Shown here piece after piece: positions 30,954 to 43,945 of a stretch of 64,000 bases of DNA. The notes under the pieces are model-generated. The model had not been told where the DNA came from, made no database searches, and was given only the letters and a program-made list of their open reading frames with translations. Location of the stretch: the NCBI GenBank assembly GCA_911728435.2, contig OU452208.1, positions 6,758,001-6,822,000 on the forward strand, given 5' to 3'. Source of the DNA: Apoderus coryli. Lineage: Eukaryota > Arthropoda > Insecta > Coleoptera > Attelabidae. Within the stretch, counting starts at the first letter, position 1; each line of letters begins with the position of its first letter. The position numbers were made by a program, and so were the translations under genes.

Positions 30954-33900
30954 TAAACTTTTGCACTGAGGTCATTTTTAGGATCCAGGGGTCATAAAAT
31001 GAAGTACTGCATAAAAATTTTTCAAAATTTCGGTTGTGTCGACCTCCTGAATAGTTAGATTTTTTTTAAAAATCTACTAAAAACATTTGGTGATCTTTTT
31101 TTCTTTTCTGTATTGACATTTTAATCATTTTTATTAATGAACTGTTTTATTTTGTTTTTGTGTATTGATTAGTATTGTGTATTAATTAAGTGTGAGTAGG
31201 TAATTATTATGGATTACCGAAAAGGAAATAAATGTCTTCTTCGATTAAACGCAGAAAGGAAGAAAAAACAAGGAAAAAAAAAACAAAACGATCCATCCAG
31301 ACCCATGAAAAAAGTTTACAACTATAGGTATTTAAATTTGATTTGACCAACTAATTCAGTACTTTTTTTTACTAACAGCAAAGCTGCTCTAATATAAAGA
31401 TAAGATGAATAGCAAAACACAAGTTTTTATAAATTCAACAACTACTTTACTTTATGTAACAAGCAATTCGTAGAAGTCTCATTTTCAGAGGTAACTTTAA
31501 AAAAACTGTATATTTATGTATTTACTAATTAGTGTTGCTTTAATTTTAAGTAATACACGTAGTAGTAAAATATAAATAAGTTCAAAGAGGAAGCTAGAGG
31601 CAATACGATAGTAAATTACATTTCCCATAAAATGTAATATGTAATGTAATATAAATAAATTAAATACTATATTTATTCTGGGAGACATGCGAAGAAGAAT
31701 ATTTATGTATGGCCTTTCTTTGTGTCATATTCATGCTTCAGTTTCATTTTCAGCTCCCAAAAACTGGAGTAGTCGAGCTTTATTTTAAATCCCGTAAAAG
31801 CGATCTTTCATAAAGCAGCCAGTAATCAACTCGTCCCAAATGCAACGTTTTTGAAATGTAACCATAATTTATATGCTCATATGTTTCTACTATACCAAGT
31901 TGTATAGTGCATAATACATGTACAATGGAGCACATGTATACATTTACATCTTTAAATATGCCGGAGAAGATTTTAAAAAACGACAAACTCGCATATTATA
32001 ATATTTCCAATTTGTTTTATGAAACATGATTTATCTATAAAACTAAGTTGTTGTCGCGCAGGAAGCATACGACTTGTGTCTGTGCTTTATATTTCTTTCA
32101 ATTTTGGCATCTTTCAAATAACTAAGCTTTATTGTCCATTTACAAGACTATACAGATAAATCATATTATATTCACACGTATCATACAATATTGAGAGAGT
32201 AACAATAATCGAGAGCTAAAAAATAACAACAAAAGATACTCGAATTTACTCAAACACTAAGCATTTTAACCCAGATACAGCCGAAACTATGTTTTTTTGA
32301 AAATATAATTTTTTTGTCTTAAGTTAAGGTTCTGAACACATTTCTGAGTAGATCTTAAAAAGATTTTTTTTTAGATTTTTCAACAATTTTTGTAGTACTC
32401 ACCGGACAGTATGGCATAATACAGGGACTGAATGCGAAATAATTGGTAACTTTCTTTAGATATATAAATTGTATTTTTGATCAGCACGATCAACTCCCCC
32501 CATATTTTGATTGTATTTCTTTATCAGCTGTGGTTGAGGGACAGCATTTTTTTTTACTTTTTGTGAAAACCTTAAGATATTTACGTTGGTAAAACTGCTT
32601 CACTATTTGAACAAATGGTCACAATGTTATTGTCATTCCAACGACAAATGACGATGTTTTCACTTTTTTCTGTTGCATATTCAAAAGTTTATATATATAT
32701 CACCCTGTCTGTTGTGTTGTATCGCATACAGGTTGGTATAGTCTGTAATCATTTGCCACAAATAATCATAAAAAAAAAGATAAAAAATCTTCGTTGACTT
32801 TTCTGAAGGTAAAATTTTGATGATTTTTCTTTCGGTTCTGAATGGTACTTCAGCTTTAGAATTCAAAACGGATCCCGGTTGATTAACCATGACAACATTG
32901 GCGTTGATTGGAGGATAAAGTACATCTGGCAACCTATTTTCATCAATATATTCCACTTCCTCCAATTACTCAATGTGAGTGAGTGGTTTTTTCCAATAAC
33001 TGTAAAAACAGTACATTATGCTACTGACCTTTTAAAAGGACACTAACTTTTATTAGGTTATTTGAAAACCCACGACCAACCTTTTTTTGATATTTATATT
33101 CTAAAGTTAGGCTTTCACTACTTAGTCTCTACTTGGCTCGTCAATTCAATTTTTTCAAATTATGATTGATATCTTACCTAATTCTTGAACGACGTATAGT
33201 TTATCGTCGTATCGCTTTGAAAATGACCGCCGATATATTAAATAATCGATTATACCCCCGAATTTCGCATTTCTAAATCTACGTTTACTTGTACTACTGT
33301 CGGCAAAACATAAGAAAGCAAAAGAAAACAGAAAGATGAATTGAACAAAGATCAAAGATAACGTATGATCAATAAGTCAAAGCTAGAGAACACTAAGTAG
33401 TAAATGAAGGGGTATAAGACAGACGTGGATGTTTTGTTTCAGTCACTCGATTTGCTGTATATCTAAAAACGCATGAAGAGGCATAGCCACACTTTCCATC
33501 TTTGTTTCACAAATTAATGTATTGCTGCAGTAATACCTACTATGCTAGACAGAATTGTGCAACTCCAATTGATATTAATGTGTTTCAAGTTTAACGTGGA
33601 TAGAGCTAAATGGAATGTGTACTCTTATAATAAATACTTTGAAAATAAAATACGTACATGAGTACATGCCTGCGATGAATGAATATGCAATTTATAGCAA
33701 TACAATATCATACTCTCGTTCTGCGTTCGCCGACGGTCAGGGCATTGTTGCCTCGTTGGATAGCGAGCATTAAATGGACGCACGATTTACATGACAGATA
33801 TTTTCATAATTTAAAACAAATCATCATGTGCGATGTGCGTAGGTATAATAGGTATACAATCTATCAATCTGTGCGCCATTTTTTAACAGTAAAAAAATGT

Positions 33901-34284
33901 TAATTGGTTAAAAAGTTGGTGAGGCACTGCCTCACTTGCCTCATAGGACTAGCCACCCCTGACAAATGGCTACACGTGCTGCAAACATGTACTAAATAGA
34001 TGACAGAAACCATAATTCGTGGCGCCATATAAACCATAGAGGTATAGGCAGTAAATAATTACAGGTTTTTGAAGCGACCTTTATAAAGGACGTTGGTCGT
34101 ATTTGGGTTAAGCAAATAACATTTTTTTTTATTAATATGAACTCAAAAAGTTAAGTATTCCTGGGACAAAAAAATTGAGGCGATATTTCCGCCAGCCCTC
34201 TCTAGTTTGATACGCTCATGACTATAATTTTGGTAATCCTTTTGGTTTGACTTATTAAGAATTAAAAACTAAATACATGTGAAA
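30954..34284. other. No gene recognised
   Basis: About 3.3 kb of AT-rich DNA. I looked for RT, transposase and nuclease motifs in short frames and saw none. A basic 39-codon frame from an ATG at 31210 and a GC-poor stretch with CACCCTG near 32700 are too weak to call. Confidence 0.4.
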
Positions 34285-34345
34285 AATTTCATTGATTGAT
34301 ATAAAAACGTTTCGTTAATATTCACAAAAAACCATCATCAGGGCT
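34285..34345 (-). repeat. Possible Penelope-type 3' repeat scrap
   Basis: The minus strand reads CCTGATGATGG, a T-rich segment, then AACGAAACGTTTTTAT. CTGATGA ... CGAAAC is the layout of the hammerhead-like segment of Penelope-like elements. Stem II is poor and no coding part is near. Confidence 0.3.
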
Positions 34346-35780
34346 CGGTTACAATGCGTATGTTTACAGGAACTTTTTTCTTAAATTTGACTCTTCTATC
34401 ACCTGTATTAATTTGTAAAAATACATAGGGAACACACTGTATATGTAGGTATATCTTCATTTCGCGCTTTAAGAAAAGCATCAACGTAGACGGGGTTAAC
34501 GTCGCGTCGGCAGCGTCTCCGTCGTCGCGTCGGCTCGTAATTAATTTCATATTCTGGTGACGTTTAACCGAAATTATGTGCGAAAATTAATTAGTGCACC
34601 ATGACTGTTTAAGCGCCCAATTGCGCTGCATTGTACCAACTAAAATTTACTATGCTTTTTAATTTCACTTTTAATTTTAAAATAATTCTTCTGAATATTT
34701 ATTCGAAATTAATTAAGCAATGTAAATGTAATTTTAATTGGTCGTTGATTTTATGAGACACGAAACTAATAATCACATAATTATCTAATGCAATTAAAAT
34801 GTTTTTAAATTAACACCAAATAGTAAGATAGTTGTCCATGTCGCTGTGGATCTTCTTGGATTGGTGGATGAGAATCGGCTTGTTTCTGGTCTCAAAGATG
34901 TCCTATAGAAGAAAGCTACATGATACTTCTAGGTGCTGATTAAATTTTGTAAAACATTGAACGAAAGGGTTTAAAAACAATGTCAAAAATTAATAAAATA
35001 ATTTCTCAACCATACTTCTCAAATTTAATAAATTATCAAACAAAATATTTTATATGAGAATATAATTTGTCACGAAAGGCAAATGAGAAAAAGGTCAAAA
35101 AAATATTACTTTACACTTAAATATGAAGAGCTACCAATGCTTCAAGGGAAATAGTTTATTTATATGTTGGTTTCTTGTACAGGAATATGTTAAAACAACT
35201 ATCTGCAATCGCCCCAAAGCGAATAAAACCCAATACTCGATCAGAGGCAGGTCTAAAGAATGACCTGCCAATCCTTACAGAAGCTCCTCGTGTAGTATAT
35301 TTTTGATTTTTAGTCTAGACTTTAAGCAAATGACTCGTATAATATATAAAGCATATTTTTGAGCAATTTAAATTAATAAAACGACGACTGCCCCACAAAA
35401 GAATCAAATATATTTGTTCAAATTAGAACATTCCGTCTACGTCAGACAGATTTCGAGAAAATATTATTATCATTAGTGACTTTTACAATTAACTTAGGAT
35501 ATAACATGAATAATTAAACAATTTATACGCTCTTAAAGTAGGAGAAACAGATTGTATAAGGTATAAAATTCTTATCATATTTATAATAAAACTAAATTTA
35601 ATTAAACTTATAAAACCTGGCAATTAGCAAACCAGATTAGGACTTTTTAAAGATGTACCAGTCAAAACGTGTTAAGCAAAAAATTGTTTGGGGTTATATA
35701 GACACAAAGTCTTCTTAAAATTATATTGTTAGCATGACCGCTGGAAGGGGAACACCTAAATACAGGAAAACATCACATAC
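34346..35780. other. No gene recognised
   Basis: 34500-34535 is a small GC-rich patch with two copies of GTCGCGTCGGC. 35303-35370 matches the sequence on both sides of the insertion at 49701-50369. Otherwise AT-rich. Confidence 0.4.
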
Positions 35781-35789
35781 ATAAGTTTA

Positions 35790-36335
35790 GTGGTAAATGA
35801 TTTAAACCGTGTCCAAGATATTCAGAATACTGCAGATTCTATCAACAAAGTTATTAAATTTTTTCGTGACAGTCCATATAGAAGAAAATATGTCCTTAAA
35901 ATCCCATTATTTTGTGACACGATGGTCCTCAAAGTACAAATCCATCAGAATATTTTCCGAAAATTACGAAGAAATAAGAGGGGCTTTTGGGACATTTGGC
36001 CTATTCAATAGAATTCAGCACAGAAACACGATCAAAAGCTAATCAATTACTAGCTGCAGTTTCGACTTGTAAATTCATACTCTGTCTTCAACATCATTTC
36101 ACATTATAGTGCTATATTGGAACCGGTGTGCAACATTCTACAAGGAGAAATAATAAATCTTCTTTCGGCAAAAAACCATATTAAAACACTTTTGTCTGCA
36201 GTAAAAAATCACAGATCTGACGCTGAAAAATATTTTGAGGAAATTTTCCAAAAATCTGCAGAGTTTAAAAGGAAAAGTGACCTAGAACTTATATCATTTA
36301 CGACTTACAACACACATAATTACAAATTCTATTGA
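35790..36335 (+). pseudogene. hAT-type transposase fragment
   Basis: In overlapping frames: VNDLNRVQDIQNTADSINKV, IKFFRDSPYRRKY, IPLFCDT, then after a shift TRWSSKYKSIRIFSENYEEI, and after a further break EPVCNILQGEIINLL, HIKTLLSAVKNHRSDAEKYF. These are the middle part of hAT transposases of the ZMYM/52 kDa-repressor type, in which a TRW motif follows a CDT/CET. The N-terminal zinc finger and C-terminal dimerisation domain are missing. Frame changes occur near 35920 and between 36042 and 36117. Confidence 0.7.
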
Positions 36336-37494
36336 CAAGACAAAAAGTTGCGTTGTGGACAACCTAAAAATTATGCCTAATTTGTAAATTTTTATTATGG
36401 TTATTTATTGTGTTGATTGTTTATCTTTGTCAGTATTATTTTTCTAAAATCCTAGAAAGTTATACAAAGGCTGTATATTCTCCAGTTCCCTAATTTTTAA
36501 TAGTTATATTATCTCACTGCTGTTAATAAATAATCTGTTGCATTTCCTAATTTCGTACAGACTTGGAACTAAAAGCTGTTTCATATTCATATTTTTAATA
36601 ACAAAAATCAGTAAAATAAAAAAAAATAACACAAAAAATTATAACGCAATGACTCTTATAAAAAGCTTGCATATTAAGTTTCATATTCCAGCTAATCCAA
36701 TGCCATTTTGCCAGATTAGTTGGAAGTTTTGCAATTTTACTTTTCACAGCCATACACTAGCTCAGAGCTTTATAAAAACTGTTTAGCATATTATAGAGAA
36801 TTTGCAAATATTATGTCTGAGTAATCTAGGTAAAAGTTGCCTACAATATTATAATATATACCTATATATATGCATAGAGAAATAATAGAGCATAGAGAAA
36901 AAGTTTTTTGGAACAGGCAATTTGCATTAGCGAGCTTTTTTGCAACAAGTCGAAAATGGATTGAAATATTGATAAAGGGATATTTTCATTTTATAAATAA
37001 TTTATATATTTTACGTGGAAGATTTTTTATTTTAAATATAAGAGTGGCGTTTTTTACTGAACTATACTTCAAAACTAAGTAGGTAAAGTACATGGACGTT
37101 ATTCAAATCGCTGACATCCAGGGAACGTCTGGTCACGAAATCGGTGACGACTGTATAAAACAAATATTCATTATACTGCATTGATTATTAAATTAAAATT
37201 AACTCTAATAAAACGCTGTCCTCTAATCTTCAACGAACACAGGGTAAAGTTCGGCACAGATTTCTGACAAACAAAACAAGTGTAAAATATGCCATGTGTT
37301 TTAACATACGTTTAAATAGTCAGCGCAATGGAACGTTTACTTTTGTTGAGGCTTCTTTGAAGGGAAACATTTTTAAAATATTTCCCAAATCGTCACTTTT
37401 TTCATTAAAGTAAAGCCATTAGAAAAGGAAACAGATTTGTGGGTTATTCTTATAGAATCTACTCCAATCAACAACATACCAACTAACAATACTC
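36336..37494. other. No gene recognised
   Basis: AT-rich; nothing recognised before the next LINE fragment. Confidence 0.5.
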
Positions 37495-38108
37495 GGCTGC
37501 CAGACTGTTTTATTATTATTTTAACAGTTCCTGCTCTGTATATTTGGCAATGCATTTTTTATGTTAGGGAAAATCTCAACACTTTAATAAGTCATGAGGA
37601 TCTACACTGTTATGAAACGCGGCATAAGAAAAAACTATGTCTGCCCCGGCACAGATTAGCTTTGAGAGATCGACAGTTTCAGGTTATGGCCGTTAGGTTC
37701 TATAATCACCTCCCTCGTCAGATAAAAGATATTGCGAACAACAATAAATTTAAAGTTGAAGTGAAAAAACAGCTTCTTGAGATTGGCCCATATGACTATG
37801 CTGACTATCTCACCTACAAATTTTGAGTGAATTTTTTACACTCTGCTTTGTTAATCTTAAGTTATATTATAGTCTGTTGATTGTTGTTGTAATATTTGAA
37901 TTGTGCCCCTTTAGACTAATTATTGAAGTTTTAAGTGACTTTTATGTACTTTGTTTTACTGTTTTGTATTTGTACTATTTACACACGCATTTGTTGTTTG
38001 AGTATTTTGTTTGTTTATATTGTATTTTTATTTATGTACATATTGAATGTGACGATGCCAATAACTATAGTTATATAGGCAAATAAAGCATTATGATTAT
38101 TATTATTA
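37495..38108 (+). pseudogene. LINE 3' fragment: RT C-terminus, 3' UTR and (ATT)n tail
   Basis: Open frame with VPALYIWQCIFYVREN, CYETRHKKKLCLPRHRLALRD and AVRFYNHLPRQIKDIANNNKFKVEVKKQL, closing at 37824-37826. This is the far C-terminus of CR1/jockey-like ORF2 (x-TR-x-K at a HRL, then LYN-LP). The 3' UTR runs to AATAAA at 38082 and an (ATT)n tail ending 38108. 5' truncated; the left junction is unclear. The coding part itself is unbroken, so this is a comparatively young scrap. Confidence 0.7.
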
Positions 38109-38381
38109 GACATAAACTTTATTTCCCCAAGTTTATTTTCTGTTATTTTTGCTAAAAAAATTTGGTTTTTCAAAAAATCCCATATTATTTTTATTTCATT
38201 CAATTTAATTCATTCAAAAGCTGGCAACAATGAAGAAAAGATGAGAAATTCGGTGATGCCATACTTTATTTGAAGATTTTCACAATACACATATTCCAGC
38301 ACATTTCCCTCAATAAATCCACACATTACACAATAGATTTACACATGGTACATTATTAGATGTGCCGGGTGAAGACGGGCT

Positions 38382-38480
38382 ACAATTTCAGTAATAATAA
38401 AAAAAGTTCAATGACCCCGTTCGAGTAACAATATGTGCAAACCGGTTACAATTTCAATAATAATAAAAAAAGTTCAATGA
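38382..38480 (+). repeat. Short direct duplication
   Basis: Two ~36 bp copies of CTACAATTTCAGTAATAATA plus AAAAAAGTTCAATGA (38382 and 38445). AGAGATGCAAG is also doubled just after (38493, 38534). Confidence 0.7.
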
Positions 38481-38499
38481 ACTGGGTCATAGAGATGCA

Positions 38500-39984
38500 A
38501 GAAATGTATCGATATATTGTTTCTCTCATTATTAGAGATGCAAGCAATTGATATATTCCATTCGATCTCAATTTCTTCTTAAGGCTGAACTATTGTCTCT
38601 TGGCCGCTTGTAGTACTAGTACTAAATAAAATAGTGTTTATCGCCTCAAAAAGTTTGATCGGATAACAACAAGAGCCACAAAACCTGTTATTCCAGTTAC
38701 CGGGCAACGACAAAAATAGCAGTACGGGAATCATTGATTGAAGAGGGCATTTCCTATCTCTCTATCTCTTTTGCTCTGAAAAGAAGTTGGGGCGGCTGGG
38801 GGCTTAAGGGCTTGACGATACAGAATAATGTTCATCACAAAAAAAACCATGTGATTTTGAACCTATTTACCCCCTGTTGCGTGCGTTCGAACCATTTGTT
38901 TAAATCTGCTCAGACACCCACAAAACATGGTTTGATGAATTTTGTTCCATACATATGAATAACCCTGTATTTACGAATAATTTGAAAAACAATAAAAGAA
39001 ATTTCAATGAAAAATGACTGTCTTTTGAAGGTTCTCTCATTCACGAAACACTTCGCTAAAATTCAAAAAAAGACAGGCAGATGTTTATAATTTCACGTTA
39101 TCCTAAACGCGAAAATGGAAAATGTGGGAAATTTTGGATGCAAATAGAATATGAAATATAACAATTGAATGAAATGAATATTTTTAAAAACAATAGTAGC
39201 CCTCGTAATGCTCTTCAGAATGATATCAAAATGATTAAAATAATCCTCGAAATCCATGTTAAAATTACAATTATAACGCCACTGAAGTCTGAAGGAAATT
39301 TAGCACTTTACATGACTATCGCTATTGTGCAATCAAACCCCTCGCCTATTTTTGTATGCAAGGAGCTCTGGAAAACCGCAATAAATTCAAATTTAATTAA
39401 GTGCTGCAAGAAAACAGTCGAAATAAGATGTAAAATGCAAAAGAAATATTAGGCAATTTCACGTAACAAACAGACTTAATTACTTCTTTGTATATTCATT
39501 CTTCTATTTTAAAGTTGTGCTTGTGTTGTAATTTATCGGTTTTTCTCTATACACGCCTCCATGTTCCTATATACTACATTTGTTTTACACTGTTTGTAGC
39601 GTTTTAATAAAATTTATTTGCGAAAATGCTAGTAACATACCATTATAGAATTACTCTACATTTAATTTAAATGCAGATGCCTCGACAAGTTGTTCATGTT
39701 ATCAGCAATTTTTAGGAAACAACTTAATAATTGTACGAATCCTAATAATAAGAGCATATCCAGGATTTGTATAAAACCTAACCTGATTTAAAACAAAACT
39801 TCGTGCTTCTTACGGAAGTCAACTTCCTGTGCTGTATAATAGCCGATTTGTTCCCTTTTGCTGATGAGTTTTCAGTTATCGTTGTAGATCCCACTAGAGG
39901 TGCTGGATTTAGTTTGAGAACGGCAACCTTTAATGAACTACGTGAAAAACACAAAAAGCTCGGGTTGTTATAAGCTTAATGTTA
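38500..39984. other. No gene recognised
   Basis: A 95-codon frame at 39165-39452 has no motif and AT-driven composition; not called. Confidence 0.4.
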
Positions 39985-40240
39985 GGATTGTTAGGACTTT
40001 AAAGAATCTGCTAGTGGTGCCGCTTACTAAGTTGATAAACCATTGCACTGGTGATGCTGTATTTCCGGCGGTCTTGAAGGGTTATTCCAATCTACAAAAA
40101 TAAAGGATCGGTTGATAATCCCATTAACCATTTTTTTCAAAAATCTTTGAATCTATTATTAAAGATCAAATAACTGAATATTTTGAAACAAATAATCTCT
40201 TCATGCAAAGTCAATATGGCTTTCGTACTATACATGTTTT
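39985..40240 (+). pseudogene. LINE reverse transcriptase N-terminal scrap
   Basis: Broken frames with PLTKLINHCTGDAVFPAVLK, then a degraded KKGS-VDNP-N-segment, then FEQ-like NNLFMQSQYGFR-type codons. This is the order at the start of LINE RT domains (FP..LK, YRPIS, QYGFR). No catalytic motif remains. Confidence 0.5.
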
Positions 40241-40273
40241 GTGACATAAAATGGTGAATAAATATATCTATAT

Positions 40274-40810
40274 ATCTATCTTGTCAACTAAAGATCTATG
40301 TATCCTTTTCACGGCGATGGAAATACATTGGCTAAATTAGCACTTTCTGAATTTTTAACCTTCAAGTGTTTGAAGCTTTCTTGTTTGCATAGACAGATTC
40401 GTTCATAGCCGTGAACTTTGTAAAACTTTATCATTGCTGCTCTTGTCAATTGTTGATCTCACTAGATCTGGTGTTGACTAGAAATGAACTTTTCATGCTC
40501 GTGCTAGCCCCAAAGATTTTTTTCTTATGTTAAGCCGCTCTCAGATCTTATAACAGAAAATCCTAAGACTTAATTTTGATAGGAATAATATGAGGCTGCG
40601 TAATAAAAGAGAATCCATATTAATAAAAAAAGCTTGTGTGACATGACATATTCGCTATTACTGACATCATCTGTTGGATGAATTTTAAAATCAATGAACC
40701 TTAGCAAGCAACGACATAGTGTTCTAAATTATTGGGAAAAAGGTTTAAAAAGTAAAGGGAAACAGTATCAACGGAAAAGGATACATAGATCTTTAGTTGA
40801 CAAGATAGAT
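40274..40810. mobile_element. MITE-like element with ~37 bp inverted ends, copy 1
   Basis: The left end ATCTATCTTGTCAACTAAAG, continuing GATCTATGTATCCTTTTC, is repeated inverted at 40772-40810. 537 bp, no gene. It is followed directly by a second copy in the same orientation. Confidence 0.6.
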
Positions 40811-41306
40811 CTTGTCAACTAAAGATCTATGTATCCTTTTCACGGCGATGGAAATACATTGGCTAAATTAGCACTTTCTGAATTTTTAACCTTCAAGTGT
40901 TTGAAGCTTTCTTGTTTGCATAGACAGATTCGTTCATAGCCGTGAACTTTGTAAAACTTTGTCATTGCTGCTCTTGTCAATTGTTGATCTCACTAGATCT
41001 GGTGTTGACTAGAAATCAACTTTTCATGTTCGTGCTAGGCCCAAAGATTTTTTTCTTATGTTAAGCCGCTCTCAGATCTTATAACAGAAAATCCTAAGAC
41101 TTAATTTTGATAGGAATAATATGAGGCTGCGTAATACAAGAGAATCCATATTAATAAAAAAAGCTTGTGTGACATGACATATTCGCTATTACTGACATCA
41201 TCTGTTGGATGAATTTTAAAATCAATGAACCTTAGCAAGCAACGACATAGTCTAAATTATTAGGAAAAAGGTATTAGGAGTAAAAGAAGAAGAATAGTAT
41301 CAACGG
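40811..41306. repeat. Second copy of the MITE-like unit, right end missing
   Basis: About 97% identical by eye to 40280-40776. It starts at CTTGTCAACTAAAG and stops matching after GTATCAACGG, just before the right inverted end would begin. Confidence 0.75.
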
Positions 41307-42624
41307 TCAATGTCTAATTGAATTAGATTAGAGTCTCTGATGTTTCCTGGAAGCAAGCTCAGATGTTTTTTTTCTGCATACTGTTACTGTCTTATCATGA
41401 TGGATAACCAATTGTATGTAGTCAGAACTTTATAAAGAAGTTCGAGAACTATGGATGATGAAACTCTAATAGCGATACTCTTGAACCATACATTCCAAGC
41501 CCTACTTCCTGGGACAAATGTCAAGAAAAAAGATGTCATATTATTAAAGAAGAAAGATCACATATAGATTATGAATGAGGAAGACATGGTTGAAGATATC
41601 TCGTCTCAATATAAATGGATAGATATATTTTGGACACGATCAGCTTCAATAAAACGATTGCGCCGGCAAGGTTCGGACTGGCGACACAATTTGTGGGACC
41701 GAACCCTATTTAGACTTGATCACAGAGTTATTGGGAAGAAAATAAGCATCTTGCAAGAAAACCGCTTTCCAGATCCCACTTGAATCTAGTGAGATCAACT
41801 TTAACTCCTTTAGAGCCTTCGTGATACTAGGAAAACAAACGTAGTCTGGCGTCTTCTGTAGTTTGCTCGATATATCTTGGTAATTAGGCGTTCGTAGTAA
41901 GTAGCATTTTATTTTTCTGCATTTTTAATTATTATGAATAGTATTTTCGATTTTTGTGTGTTTCGAATGACAAAGAGACCAAACTATATACAAAATCCAC
42001 GTAATAAAAGGAGGAGAATTGTCGGTATTTAATTTCAGGTTTGCTTCATCAAAAGTTACGAAAGTAGCAGTAATAATAACTATGCAGTATAATTAATATC
42101 TCAAATTAAAATGGATATGTATAGTCCTATACAAAACCTAGGTACACAACTATGTGTATATTTCTGTATTAGATACTTGATATTCAACGAATGTTTGACG
42201 TTAATGGTTATCCACCCATGGATACTGCCTCCTATATGTTGCAACAGCAAGCCAGTAATAATTATTGAATATGAAATTTCAGATGTTACAAGCTAGACTT
42301 CACATAAAGCCGGTTTATATCTATTAAGCAATGATCATACGTTTCCGTATTATAATTAGGAAACATATCCGGTATTTTTTTTCTATTTACGATGTAGCTA
42401 CACGAGATAGTTATTTCGCCATTATTTATACATGATTATATTCATCTAATATCATGGGGAACATTTTAAATATAGTGATACTATGTAGCTATTTATTTTA
42501 TACGAGGAAACTAGAGGCTCGTAGTTTTCCGATTTTTTTTATTCCACAGGAAATACGTTTTCTGGTAATTTTATACGTAAATAAGTAGTTTAAAAAAAAA
42601 CTACATAGGCGTTCATAAATAGTT
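41307..42624. other. No gene recognised
   Basis: A 70-codon frame at 41571-41783 has no recognisable motif. Otherwise AT-rich. Confidence 0.4.
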
Positions 42625-43945
42625 CACTGAAAAAAAGATTTGTTTGGATCAAAAAAAAAAATGGAGTTGAACCAAACAAATATTTTTTCGGTATACGACA
42701 AACAACCCATGTACTTGAGACAAATATATGGTTTATTTGAAATATCACCCAACTAGTATTTGTTTGATTTAAATAAATATTTATTTGACTTAGTACTTAT
42801 CCTTACTTCTTAACAAGGCCCGAAAATGTAAGGCTATATTTGTTTGCTTGAACTAACTAGAGTTATTTAGAAGAAAAACTCCATGTACTTGGCTCAAAGG
42901 TGCTGCTACTATAAATAAATAATTGTTTATTCTGAATAAACATTTTTTTATATTAAATATATGATTTGTTCTATCCAAACAAATAATTTGCTCCGGAAAA
43001 TCTGAGAGTTTGCTTCCAATAAATACTTTGTTTGTTACAAATAAATATTTATTTTTTCAAACATATTTTTTTCTAGAAATTAATTTACAAATATTTTTGT
43101 TAATAAATAAAATCGACTTTTATAAAGAATGAACCTATTACCCAAACAATTTTGGCTACAACTAAATAATGTGCTCTTTAAAAATAATAATAATCTTAAA
43201 TCAGATCTACTGGGTGTTAAAAATGAAACAATCCCCAAAAATATTACGTGTGTAGGTTTTTTTTTGAACTATTGATCCAAACAATTTCTGGTTTTATTAA
43301 TAATAATATTTGCAAATTAATTTCTAGAAAAAGACTGTTTGAATAAATAAATATTTCTTTGTCAGAAACAACGTATTTATTGGAAGCAAACTATCAGATT
43401 TTGCCCGATCATATTTATTTGGATAGAACAAAATATATATTTAAAACAGAAAAATGTTTATTTATATAGGTATACTAATACGCATAGTTGATTTCGCGTT
43501 TGATATAAACGCCCGTGATTATGTTTCAAACAAATATTTGTTTGCACTGAATAAATATTTCATTGGGTGACTTTCTTGTTGGTCCCTAAATATAAACAAG
43601 CCGCCATCTTTGTATTAAATACTGTTAAATAAAATCTCAATTTCAAGATCATTTATACATTATCCACGTGTATCTACTATCCTTACTACGGTAATATGAT
43701 TTGATTCAAATAACGGTCGACTTGTGTCAAATAAGCAGGAGCTAACTTTAATCTGTTATTTAAATTAAATAAATATTTATTTCTGCCAAAGCAGCCCAGG
43801 CCAAATAAATATTTTAAAAAATCAAATAATTCTATTTATTCCGAACAAACACTGTTTATTTGAGTCAAATAAATTTTGTTTGAGTTAAACAAATAAAAGC
43901 CAAATAATTATTTATTAGGGTTCATTTTTAGATTTTTTTTCTGTG
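42625..43945. mobile_element. CAAATA-motif-saturated element
   Basis: Left end CACTGAAAAAAAGATTTG; reverse complement of the right end CACAGAAAAAAAATCTAAA. In between, variants of CAAATAAATATTTATTTG and AAACAAATATTTGTTTG recur in both orientations (near 42640, 42750, 42930, 43030, 43340, 43540, 43790, 43850). No gene. No convincing target-site duplication is seen. Confidence 0.5.

Noticed and set aside
39165..39452. 95-codon plus-strand frame
   Set aside because: No recognisable domain; Ile/Lys/Asn bias expected from AT-rich sequence.
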